This document shows positions 25,907-33,462 of a stretch of DNA of 64,000 nt, piece after piece (within the stretch, counting starts at the first letter, position 1; each line of letters opens with the position of its first letter). The translations under genes were made by a program, and so were the position numbers. This DNA is from Candidatus Poribacteria bacterium (GTDB taxonomy: Bacteria; Poribacteria; WGA-4E; WGA-3G): contig OY282374.1 in the NCBI GenBank assembly GCA_958295815.1, positions 2,810,856 to 2,874,855 on the forward strand, given 5' to 3'. Below the pieces are notes generated by a model. It was given only the letters and a program-made list of their open reading frames with translations, searched no databases and had not been told where the DNA came from.

Positions 25907-26029
25907 GTAATAACCTTTATTGTTTAATCGATAAGATAAATGCCCTGATATACTGTTATTAGAACACTTACAAGTAAATTATATGATCTTTGCGACAGCA
26001 AAAATATCTGTGTATTCCTAACTAATAAT

Positions 26030-26059
26030 ATAATACACGATTTCTTACACTGTTGTCAA
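26030..26059 (-). promoter_or_regulatory. Predicted promoter of secreted paralogues 2 and 1
   Basis: On the minus strand TTGACA (26059-26054) and TATTAT (26035-26030) are 18 bases apart. The surrounding gap 25907-26110 is A/T-rich and shows no gene. Confidence 0.65.
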
Positions 26060-26110
26060 ATCTATTTTTACGTTCCAATATCTCAAGTATCAAGCCTCAG
26101 AATCACACTC

Positions 26111-27379
26111 CTAATTGCGCGGCAAATCAGGTTTCCTTAACAGATGCGTCGGAGGCAATTCACCTGTCAATGTCTTTAAAAATTCGACCAAATCGTCCTT
26201 CTCCTGTTCAGTGAGATGTAGCGGTTCGATTGTCCCTTCACGTCTACCGACAAAGTCACCACTGGCACCACCAACATTATTAAATTCAATTACAGAAGCG
26301 AGCGTTGGAAATTCACCGGTGTGAAAATAAGGAGGGGTCAATGCCACATTACGGAGTGTCGGCGTTTTGAATTCGCCTTGATGTTGAGGTGTTGGCTCCA
26401 AAAAATTTAGAATGCGTGTAGCGATGGCGGTATCATCACTATAGATGCCGCCGCCGTTAAACGGGTCTGCCAAGAGTGAGGAGATTCCAGCGTAGCGTCC
26501 TGTGTCCTCTGGTAACGCACCTTGTGGCACACCCAAGTTATGGAATTCATTGTCCGTAAAACTTGGCGTATCGTGACAGAGAATGCAAACACCTTTACCA
26601 ATGAACGTTTTTAATCCGCGCTTTGCTTCAAGGGATATTGCTGTTACGTCACCTGCCACGTACCGGTCAAACGGTGCGTTCCGGCTAATCAAGCGACGTT
26701 CGTAAGCTTCAATCGCCTTACCGATATTTGCAAAGATGGTGTTAACGGCGCGTTGATCTGCCTCCGTCATGCTGTCAAATGCTGGGTCATCTGGTTTGCC
26801 ATCAGATGGAAAGCGTGTGGCATCTTCAAGTTTCGGCAGGGGTCCAAATACTGTTTCATAACCGGCTTCATAGTGCTGCTTGATGAGGTGTGCATATTGG
26901 AGACGGGTGCCAGCTTGTTCCTTCTCACCCTCAAGTGCGCTTAAGGCTTGTGCCCAGAGCGTATCTGCACGACCGTCCCAGAACTGCCATTTGTTATAGG
27001 CGGCGTTGAGCAGTGTTGGCGCGTTTCTCGTACCTCTCCCGGCTCCCAGTGAAGTCGCTTCAACATCAGCGAACCCATGAAATGGTGAATGACATGTTGC
27101 GCAAGCAACCGTTCCGTCCTTTGAAAATCGTGCGTCAAAGAAAAACATTTGCCCCAGTCGAGCGGCATCCGGATTATCGGCAACTCGATTTGTAGGGTTC
27201 GGTGGTGGTGCCTCAGGCAGTGGGGATAAACGTTGGATAACCGCCCACTCGCGCACGGTAAATATATCTGCTTTTTCTTCAGGCATCGCTGTCATTTCTG
27301 GAAGTTCTTCCTCACTGCACCCGAAGATCAAAAATGCGGAACTGAATATAATCCAGAGAGTTATTAAACGCTTAATCAA
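26111..27379 (-). CDS. Di-haem cytochrome c peroxidase (MauG/CcpA-like) lipoprotein
   Basis: The protein (422 residues) has a lipoprotein signal (LIFGC, lipid cysteine at residue 21) and two haem c sites: CATCH at residues 93-97 in GTVACATCHSPFHG and CILCH near residue 264 in GVCILCHDTPSFTDNEFHNL. This is the bacterial cytochrome c peroxidase/MauG family, which reduces hydrogen peroxide or oxidises partner protein residues. The start is a TTG. It precedes a Sumf1-like lipoprotein gene on the same strand with a 22-base gap, so the two are likely co-transcribed. Confidence 0.93.
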   Translation of the reverse strand: MIKRLITLWIIFSSAFLIFGCSEEELPEMTAMPEEKADIFTVREWAVIQRLSPLPEAPPPNPTNRVADNPDAARLGQMFFFDARFSKDGTVACATCHSPFHGFADVEATSLGAGRGTRNAPTLLNAAYNKWQFWDGRADTLWAQALSALEGEKEQAGTRLQYAHLIKQHYEAGYETVFGPLPKLEDATRFPSDGKPDDPAFDSMTEADQRAVNTIFANIGKAIEAYERRLISRNAPFDRYVAGDVTAISLEAKRGLKTFIGKGVCILCHDTPSFTDNEFHNLGVPQGALPEDTGRYAGISSLLADPFNGGGIYSDDTAIATRILNFLEPTPQHQGEFKTPTLRNVALTPPYFHTGEFPTLASVIEFNNVGGASGDFVGRREGTIEPLHLTEQEKDDLVEFLKTLTGELPPTHLLRKPDLPRN

Positions 27380-27401
27380 ATCAACATCCCCGAGTTGACA
27401 G

Positions 27402-28319
27402 TCAAATTTCAGATTGAGGTTTATTCATTTGCGGTGCATCCTTTGCACATCGAAATCCGAGTATCTGTCCACTCGCGACAATGTCATCGTATTCTCGAAA
27501 GGCACACCGCATCTGATCTGAACCGGCGAACCAACTCGCGCCCCGCCACGATTTTTTACCCATCCCACTTGTTGGGGGTCCCTTCGGATTTTCGGCAGGG
27601 CTTACGGCGTAGTATTCCGTGTCAAACCAATCGGCGACCCATTCTGCGACATTTCCCACCATGTTAACCGCACCGTACGGACTCGCCCCTTGCTCAAAAC
27701 TATCTACAGGTGCTGCCATCGCAAAGCCGTCAAGATGTCCATCAAACTTTCCTTCGTCATCAAAGTTACATTTAGTGGGATCGAATTCGTTTCCCCAGGG
27801 CCAGATGCGTGCATCGGTGCCGCGTGCCGCCTTTTCCCATTCCGCCTCGGTCGGCAAACGCTTCCCAACCCACGTGGCATAGGCAGTTGCATCGCCCCAA
27901 GTCACGCCTACAACCGGCTGGTCGGGATGATTAAACTTCGGATTATCCCAGAAAATTGAATTTCGGTGTCCGGTGGCTTCAACAAATTTAGTGTAATCGG
28001 CATTCGAGACTTCGTGTTTATCAATAAAATAGGCATCCAAATATACTTTGTGCTGCGGGAGTTCATCAAGTTCATCAGTTAGTGGATCCACATCCGGATC
28101 GCTGCCCATGACAAATTCCCCTGCGGGAACGTACACCATACCTTCTGGCACATCCACCGGTATTGGTTGAAGTTCTACCTCTACTGTTGGCACTACGTCA
28201 ATTTGAATTTCTTCTTCTTCTACTACTTCTTCTATTGGCAGCTGTTCGTCGGTTCCACAACCAAATAGGCTCAAAAATAACATGAAGGTACAAATTACAG
28301 ATTTCAGTGTGTTTCGCAT
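27402..28319 (-). CDS. FGE-like (Sumf1 fold) lipoprotein 1
   Basis: The 305-residue protein has a lipobox (LSLFGC, cysteine at residue 21), an acidic linker rich in E and V, and then a formylglycine-generating-enzyme-like domain from GMVYVPAGEFVMGS to ILGFRCAKD with WEKAARG, WPWGNE and GNVAEWVADWF. The copper-binding cysteine pair of real FGEs is not present (a single C in MRCAFREYD is the common structural one). It is therefore probably a binding or other enzyme of the fold, displayed at the membrane. It lies between the di-haem peroxidase and a second FGE-like gene. Confidence 0.88.
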   Translation of the reverse strand: MRNTLKSVICTFMLFLSLFGCGTDEQLPIEEVVEEEEIQIDVVPTVEVELQPIPVDVPEGMVYVPAGEFVMGSDPDVDPLTDELDELPQHKVYLDAYFIDKHEVSNADYTKFVEATGHRNSIFWDNPKFNHPDQPVVGVTWGDATAYATWVGKRLPTEAEWEKAARGTDARIWPWGNEFDPTKCNFDDEGKFDGHLDGFAMAAPVDSFEQGASPYGAVNMVGNVAEWVADWFDTEYYAVSPAENPKGPPTSGMGKKSWRGASWFAGSDQMRCAFREYDDIVASGQILGFRCAKDAPQMNKPQSEI

Positions 28320-28377
28320 AAGTATTATTTTATAGATATAGTCAATAGTTAAACTTGCAGTGATTTCTATCGAAGGA

Positions 28378-29205
28378 TTAAGGTGTCCTTACACAGCGAA
28401 ATCCAACAGAACTGCTGTGATCGCTACATTGTTCTGGATAGATATAAGCGACGGTTGTTCTTGTGTCTCCTGCGCCATTCGTCCACGAACCACCTCGGAT
28501 TGCATAGGTTTTCCCGTTCGTTGTTTCCAACTGTTGCGTTTGTGGTTCCACTACCCACTCCCAAACATTTCCCGCCATATCATGCAGTCCATAAGGACTT
28601 ATACCGTCTATAAAACTCCCGACGGGTGCGGGTGTCATTGCATAGCCATCGGTGCTACCGTCCATCCCGCCCCCATCGTCGAAATTGCCGCGTGCCACGT
28701 CATAACTATTTCCCCACGGATAAAGTCTACCATCTATACCGCGCGCCGCCTTCTCCCATTCACTTGCGGTCGGTAACCGCTTCCCTGCCCATACCGCGTA
28801 TGCTTCAGCATCTTCCCAATTGACTCCTACAACCGGTTGTTCTGGCGCATTCAGCATTGTGTCACCCCAGAACTTCGGTTTGCGATGCCCAGTTTCCGAG
28901 ACGAATTCTGCGTACTGTTTATTAGTGACTTCATATTTATCAATATAGAACGCCGCAACAAAAACAACCTCGGAGTCGGCTTCAGTTCCGAAGGTCAAAT
29001 CGGTTTTGAGATTTGTGCCAAGTCTAACCTCTCCAGCAGGTACCAAGATCATCTCTTCAACATCAATTGGAGCGGGGACACCCACTGACGAGGTATCCAA
29101 ATCTACGGAATCCTCTGGATCCTCATCTCCCCCGCATGCAACAAGACTAGCGACTACTCCAATGATGAAACATAAAAAGGTGTAACGTCTCACTGATATT
29201 TTCAT
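28378..29205 (-). CDS. FGE-like (Sumf1 fold) lipoprotein 2
   Basis: The product has a lipobox (ASLVAC) and an FGE-like domain: EMILVPAGEVRLGTN, WEDAEAYAVWAGKRLPTASE, WEKAARGIDGRLYPWGNSYD, MAGNVWEWVVEP and VGFRCVRTP. The catalytic cysteine pair of FGEs is absent. The ATG at 29205 is chosen because it gives the lipoprotein signal directly; an upstream start would place 29 polar residues before it. It is similar to its neighbour at 27402 and follows a secreted paralogue gene on the same strand. Confidence 0.87.
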   Translation of the reverse strand: MKISVRRYTFLCFIIGVVASLVACGGDEDPEDSVDLDTSSVGVPAPIDVEEMILVPAGEVRLGTNLKTDLTFGTEADSEVVFVAAFYIDKYEVTNKQYAEFVSETGHRKPKFWGDTMLNAPEQPVVGVNWEDAEAYAVWAGKRLPTASEWEKAARGIDGRLYPWGNSYDVARGNFDDGGGMDGSTDGYAMTPAPVGSFIDGISPYGLHDMAGNVWEWVVEPQTQQLETTNGKTYAIRGGSWTNGAGDTRTTVAYIYPEQCSDHSSSVGFRCVRTP

Positions 29206-29282
29206 ATCTACCGAAATTTGAGAATCGAGAGCGAAGTGAGGTTTGATAGGAAACTGGCCCCTCCACTCCTGTTTAATTGCGT

Positions 29283-29310
29283 GTAGCCTCAATATTGAAA
29301 TTGAGGCTAC
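29283..29310 (-). terminator. Perfect 11-bp hairpin after secreted paralogue 3
   Basis: GTAGCCTCAAT (29283-29293), loop ATTGAA, ATTGAGGCTAC (29300-29310) lies just downstream of the 29342-30136 gene on the minus strand. Confidence 0.65.
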
Positions 29311-29341
29311 GTGACAAACAGATAGTTCTAATGACGGAGTT

Positions 29342-30136
29342 CTATCGTCCTGATTTTATCCGCCCCCATACAACGCTAATTTTGCCTGTTGGATCTACTG
29401 CTTTTGCGGTCGCAAAACGATTGGAGATAAGTTCTGCGTATTCCGTAGCGATCTGATCGTTTGGAGGTATCGCTGTTCCACAACACGAAGTATGGAAATT
29501 AATAAACCACCCCTCCATGTCTTCTGTCCGATAAGCAATCGGGTCAGCGTTTACGCCATCGTCTGCATAACTTTCATACTCAAAATCGTTCTGTTTCAAA
29601 ACAGCGAGTCCTGCTGCGCGATTTGAATTCCATTTTTTGAGGGAAGGTATATATTCCTTCCCGAGATCCGTCGGACTGACAGCCGAGACAGTGCCGTTTG
29701 TGACGGTAGCTCCGAACACACTTTGCTGTCCAGCACCAGCAGCAGTAACACGCGCCCCTTTATCCCAATAGTAGTAAAAAGCGTAATCGCCAATGAACCC
29801 GCCGATACCGCCGCCTCTTAACCATGTATAGACAAGGTCTTTCTTGCCTGCATTCTTAAATATTGTCCCCGGGGTATTTCCCTGAGTAATGATATAGATG
29901 CCTTTAGGGTTCGCCTCCATATACTCAGCTAAACCATCACTATCCACAATCTCGGCAGTGAGTTTCTTTCCTTCAAGCTCTTCTACTATCATTTCTGCCA
30001 ACTGATTTGGATTCGGAACAGCTAAACCGCCTCCATTTTCAACAGCTGCATCATAAAAAACAGCGACATCCTGCCCGAACGCATATCCCCCGAAAATCAG
30101 CACCAGAACCGACGCAAAACAAAATAACTTTTTCAT
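29342..30136 (-). CDS. Secreted protein of the paralogous family, divergent (member 3)
   Basis: The 264-residue product keeps the layout of the family (signal peptide ending about GGYAFG, QDVAVFYDAAV at the start of the mature part, GKEYIPSLKKWNSNRA in the middle, SVVWGRIKSGR at the end) but has lost the FGWFPTTLY and ADYIFY forms seen in members 1 and 2. The ATG at 30136 has AGGAG 8 bases upstream; a GTG 9 bases earlier is too close to it. A pair of adjacent cysteines (HTSCCGTAIPP) is unique to this member. Function unknown. Confidence 0.8.
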   Translation of the reverse strand: MKKLFCFASVLVLIFGGYAFGQDVAVFYDAAVENGGGLAVPNPNQLAEMIVEELEGKKLTAEIVDSDGLAEYMEANPKGIYIITQGNTPGTIFKNAGKKDLVYTWLRGGGIGGFIGDYAFYYYWDKGARVTAAGAGQQSVFGATVTNGTVSAVSPTDLGKEYIPSLKKWNSNRAAGLAVLKQNDFEYESYADDGVNADPIAYRTEDMEGWFINFHTSCCGTAIPPNDQIATEYAELISNRFATAKAVDPTGKISVVWGRIKSGR

Positions 30137-30331
30137 TTTCTCCACTCCTAATTTGCGTTTTCAGACTGATTTGTTATCAAACTTTCGTCATTAGATTAGG
30201 ATAGCACAGTCAGACAAAGACGTCAAGAAAAATCAAATCTCATCTACCCCATTTATATGGACATTGGAAATACCTCTTTTTATCCGAGTTCGATTAGATA
30301 CCGACATCGAATTCATGTTCGTTCAAGAGTA

Positions 30332-31204
30332 CTATTCTCCAAGCGGGGCATCGATTACACATCGGAATCCACGCAAGAGGGATCCGGGTTCACCACCGAG
30401 TCGATTGGCACACCGGGTGAAATCCAGATTTTCAGCCCATCCCCCACCTTTTAAGACATGCCCGTCCCCGGTTTCGGGTCCTTTCGGATTGATATTGGGG
30501 GGTGAGGTGCGGTAGTAGTTCGGATCGTACCAATCGGATACCCATTCCCAGAGGTTGCCAGCCATGTCGTGCGCACCATAGGGACTCGCGCCTTGTGGAA
30601 ACTGCCCGACCGGTGCCGTCTCTCTATACCCATCTCTATGTCCTCTGCCGTCGTTGCCACTGAGTTTTGTATCGTCCCATTCGTTGCCCCAGGGCCAGAT
30701 ACGTCCATCTGTGCCGCGGGCGGCTTTCTCCCACTCTGCTTCTGTTGGTAATCGCTTGCCTGCCCAGTTTGCATAAGCAACAGCGTCGTCCCAGTCTAAG
30801 ACAGTTGCAGGAAGGTTAGGGACATTATATGGAAGACGATCCAAATAGTGTTTGGGTTCATAACCGGTTTCGGCAAGAAACTGTTTGAATTGCTGGTTTG
30901 TCACCTCAAATTTATCAATATAGAAAGCATCCAGATAGACCGTGCGTTGTGGACGTTCATTATCATATCGTGCGATATCGCGAAGCGGAAAAATTTCTTT
31001 GTAGTGTTCAATCTCTGCGTCACTTGTTCCCATGAGGAACTCACCGGCAGGGACATAAACCATGACGGCATTATCTTTGGGGGTTGTGATGGTTTTAATA
31101 GGAAGATTGCCAACGAGAACGGGATCTATTGGATCATGGCAGGCAAACACCAACAACGAGAGGATTAAGAGTGTGAACAGAATTCTGATTGTTGTAAGTT
31201 TCAT
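30332..31204 (-). CDS. FGE-like (Sumf1 fold) lipoprotein 3
   Basis: The product has a lipobox (LLVFAC) and a Sumf1-type domain with AVMVYVPAGEFLMGT, WDDAVAYANWAGKRLPTEAE, WEKAARGTDGRIWPWGNEWD, MAGNLWEWVSDWYDP and LLRGFRCVIDAP. It lacks the FGE cysteine pair. The ATG at 31204 gives the signal sequence at the N-terminus, whereas an upstream start would add 21 polar residues. It follows secreted paralogue member 4, so FGE-like and paralogue genes alternate here. Role unknown. Confidence 0.87.
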   Translation of the reverse strand: MKLTTIRILFTLLILSLLVFACHDPIDPVLVGNLPIKTITTPKDNAVMVYVPAGEFLMGTSDAEIEHYKEIFPLRDIARYDNERPQRTVYLDAFYIDKFEVTNQQFKQFLAETGYEPKHYLDRLPYNVPNLPATVLDWDDAVAYANWAGKRLPTEAEWEKAARGTDGRIWPWGNEWDDTKLSGNDGRGHRDGYRETAPVGQFPQGASPYGAHDMAGNLWEWVSDWYDPNYYRTSPPNINPKGPETGDGHVLKGGGWAENLDFTRCANRLGGEPGSLLRGFRCVIDAPLGE

Positions 31205-31242
31205 TCGTAATTCTGCAAAAGCGTATTTGCGTATAATTAAAC

Positions 31243-31286
31243 AGTCCGTTTGCAGGCACGTTTTCAAGGTTGCCTACAAACGGACT
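31243..31286 (-). terminator. Long hairpin after secreted paralogue 4
   Basis: AGTCCGTTTG and CAAACGGACT form 10 perfect pairs, and AGGCA/TGCCT extends the stem by 5 after a single mismatch. The hairpin lies 20 bases past the stop codon of the 31307-32110 gene. Confidence 0.65.
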
Positions 31287-31306
31287 ATTAGATTTAGAGG
31301 TTATCT

Positions 31307-32110
31307 CTACCGGACTGTCTTCAAGTCGCCCCACGTTGTGGAGAGTTTCCCTGCGGGTTCAACATCCACCGTGGACATGAGCCAGATAATAATTTCAGCG
31401 GCAACTGCGCCTTTCTCTTCATCGCCGTTCGCTGTCTGTATCACTGGAATCAGTCTACCGAGGTTCCCGTCACGCACGATAATCGGATCGGCACGGGTGC
31501 CGTCATCGTTTTGTGCGAGGGATACTTCGACTTCCCAGTCTCCATCCAATTCATCAACGTGGAAGGGACGGTCGGATGCGAAGTCTGCTAGTGTCGGAGA
31601 GATAGCTGCACCTTCGCTGGTAACGACCATATTGGTGTTATCGTCCCACATGGTGATACCGTCGATATCCATCATATTCTGCAGTCCACCCTCTTCATTT
31701 CTGCCAGCGAGACCCCAGAACATATAATCGGCGTGGTTGATGAACACATCGCCATCAGTGGTTTCAATAAACGTCTCAGCGATCGTACCATCGGGTTGTG
31801 CGTTATTATCTGGGTAAAGGGTTGGTGGAAAATCACCATAAAGGACACAAATATCCAGTCCACCATCGCCGGTGACATCTTCCATCCAACCGGCTACAGC
31901 ATCCATATCGCCATCGCTGTCATACCAAGTGTTAGAAATACCAGCGTCGTTGAGCATATCGACACAGATTTGTGCCTGTTCGTCGGCTGGTGCTTTACCG
32001 ATCCATTGCGTGGTTCCGGTGTAGATAGCGACTTCACCGGCAGCAAAAACGGGTGTTAAAGGGAGTGCCAGTAACGCAATAAGCGTCAGTGAAAGAAAAA
32101 TATTTCGCAT
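31307..32110 (-). CDS. Secreted protein of the paralogous family (member 4)
   Basis: The 267-residue product has a signal peptide (MRNIFLSLTLIALLALPLTP, cleaved near VFAA), EVAIYTGTTQWIGK, CVLYGDFPPTLYPDNN, INHADYMFWG, NMMDIDGITMWDDNT and the tail STTWGDLKTVR. It groups with member 5 by the QWIG and NMMDI-MWDDNT forms. AAGGAG lies 9 bases before the ATG. It starts 6 bases after the stop of member 5, so the two are in one transcript. No catalytic motif is recognised. Confidence 0.85.
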   Translation of the reverse strand: MRNIFLSLTLIALLALPLTPVFAAGEVAIYTGTTQWIGKAPADEQAQICVDMLNDAGISNTWYDSDGDMDAVAGWMEDVTGDGGLDICVLYGDFPPTLYPDNNAQPDGTIAETFIETTDGDVFINHADYMFWGLAGRNEEGGLQNMMDIDGITMWDDNTNMVVTSEGAAISPTLADFASDRPFHVDELDGDWEVEVSLAQNDDGTRADPIIVRDGNLGRLIPVIQTANGDEEKGAVAAEIIIWLMSTVDVEPAGKLSTTWGDLKTVR

Positions 32111-32116
32111 TAAGAG

Positions 32117-32944
32117 CTATCTCCTTCTTTTAATATCTCCCCACAAGGTAGGAAGTTTATCTTGCGGGTCAACGTCAAGTGCGCCGACAACCTCAAGGTA
32201 GTAGTTGAGAATAATTTCGGCAATGACCTCGCCTTTCGGGTCATCTTGGTTAGCAGTTTGGTAAACCTGAATGAGTCGTCCATTCGTTTTCGTATTGTGG
32301 ACGATACACGGGTCGCAGCGGTCAGCTTTTTGACTGCCTGTTTCGGTAGCGAATGCGACCTCGAGTACCCAATCATTATCAAGCAGGTCGAGGTGGAACG
32401 GACGATCTGTCGCGTAATCGTCAAGGGATGGTGTCAGTTCTTTTCCTTCCTTGGTGACCTTCATAGCGGTATTATCATCCCATTGCACCATGTTGGGGAT
32501 ATCCATCATGTTTTTGATACCGGCTTCCTCATTTCTGCCGCCCACTCCCCAGAAGAAGTAGTCAGCACTGTTAGAGAAACTATTGCCTGCATCAAGGAAT
32601 TCCTCAGCGACGGTCTCTTTCTTAGCATCTTTTCCAACATCGTAAATCTCAACTGGAACGTCACCGAACATGACAATGAGATGGTGTCCATTATCGACTG
32701 TGTGGTCTTTGGTCCACTTTTCGACCTGTTTGGAGGGACCGTGGAGGATGAGTTCAGCGATTCCGTCTTGTCCATCAAGTAGGTCTGCCAGTATTTCGGC
32801 TTCTTCAACTGCTTGTGCTTGACCAATCCACTGCACTGTGTCCGTGTAGATAAAGATATCTACTTTATTCGCATCAGCTGTGGGTGCCAGAAGCAGAAGG
32901 GTTGCGGCGCATAGAATGCCAGCAACAGCTATAAATACTCTCAT
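32117..32944 (-). CDS. Secreted protein of the paralogous family (member 5)
   Basis: The 275-residue product has a signal peptide (hydrophobic residues 3-19), KVDIFIYTDTVQWIG, LIVMFGDVPVEIY, SADYFFWGVGGRNEE, NMMDIPNMVQWDDNT and the tail TLWGDIKRRR. AGGAG lies 8 bases before the ATG. It is the first gene of the minus-strand cluster and is divergent from the phosphorothioation island. Function unknown; the family is conserved enough to expect a common ligand or partner. Confidence 0.85.
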   Translation of the reverse strand: MRVFIAVAGILCAATLLLLAPTADANKVDIFIYTDTVQWIGQAQAVEEAEILADLLDGQDGIAELILHGPSKQVEKWTKDHTVDNGHHLIVMFGDVPVEIYDVGKDAKKETVAEEFLDAGNSFSNSADYFFWGVGGRNEEAGIKNMMDIPNMVQWDDNTAMKVTKEGKELTPSLDDYATDRPFHLDLLDNDWVLEVAFATETGSQKADRCDPCIVHNTKTNGRLIQVYQTANQDDPKGEVIAEIILNYYLEVVGALDVDPQDKLPTLWGDIKRRR

Positions 32945-33369
32945 GTAAAAATCTCCTATAGGTATGCGTGAAATCTGTGTCGCGGTTCGCGAACGGGATC
33001 TTAGGGATAGTGCGGATCTGTCCGTTTTCGCGACTTCTTATAGTGCAAAACGATGTCAACACGTTTTTGTTGCAAAGTTGCAATTATTTTCCATGTTGGC
33101 ACAAATCACTTATTGTTGTATATCTTACTTTTTTGTCGGAAATTTGTCAAACGAAAAAATTGACTTTTTTGTGGGATGAGATTAAACTGATAATAGAGAT
33201 GGTTATGGGTGGTCAGGGTGGCGGAATGGATAAGGGGCATTGTCTGAATCGCGGATTACACAGATTACACGGATTTGAAGCTGTTTGTTACTTGCTGGTA
33301 ATCGGTGGTAGGTTGTGGGTTTGTGTTCAAAATTGCATGAATTGGACTTTATTAGTCTATGTCTCTGGA

Positions 33370-33414
33370 AAAGTCAAGAAAGGTTTGACTTTATGTAAAA
33401 AAAAATGTTAAAAT
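33370..33414 (+). promoter_or_regulatory. Predicted promoter with overlapping operator of the phosphorothioation operon
   Basis: TTGACT (33385-33390) and TAAAAT (33409-33414) are 18 bases apart. The -35 box is the right arm of a perfect 8-bp inverted repeat, AAAGTCAA (33370-33377) and TTGACTTT (33385-33392), spaced by 7 bases, which is a likely repressor site. The 518-base gap from 32945 also holds a GATTACACAGATTACACGG repeat near 33252 and no convincing gene. Confidence 0.65.
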
Positions 33415-33462
33415 CATTTCTTAGAGATCGAGATCACTAATCCCTCCTTTGGAAAAATTTCT

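Noticed and set aside
31062..31727. 221-residue frame on the plus strand
   Set aside because: It runs antisense across an FGE-like gene start, a hairpin and a secreted paralogue and has no recognisable motif.
32968..33411. 147-residue gene before the phosphorothioation operon
   Set aside because: Composition is not protein-like, it crosses a dispersed repeat and the operon promoter, and it has no ribosome binding site.
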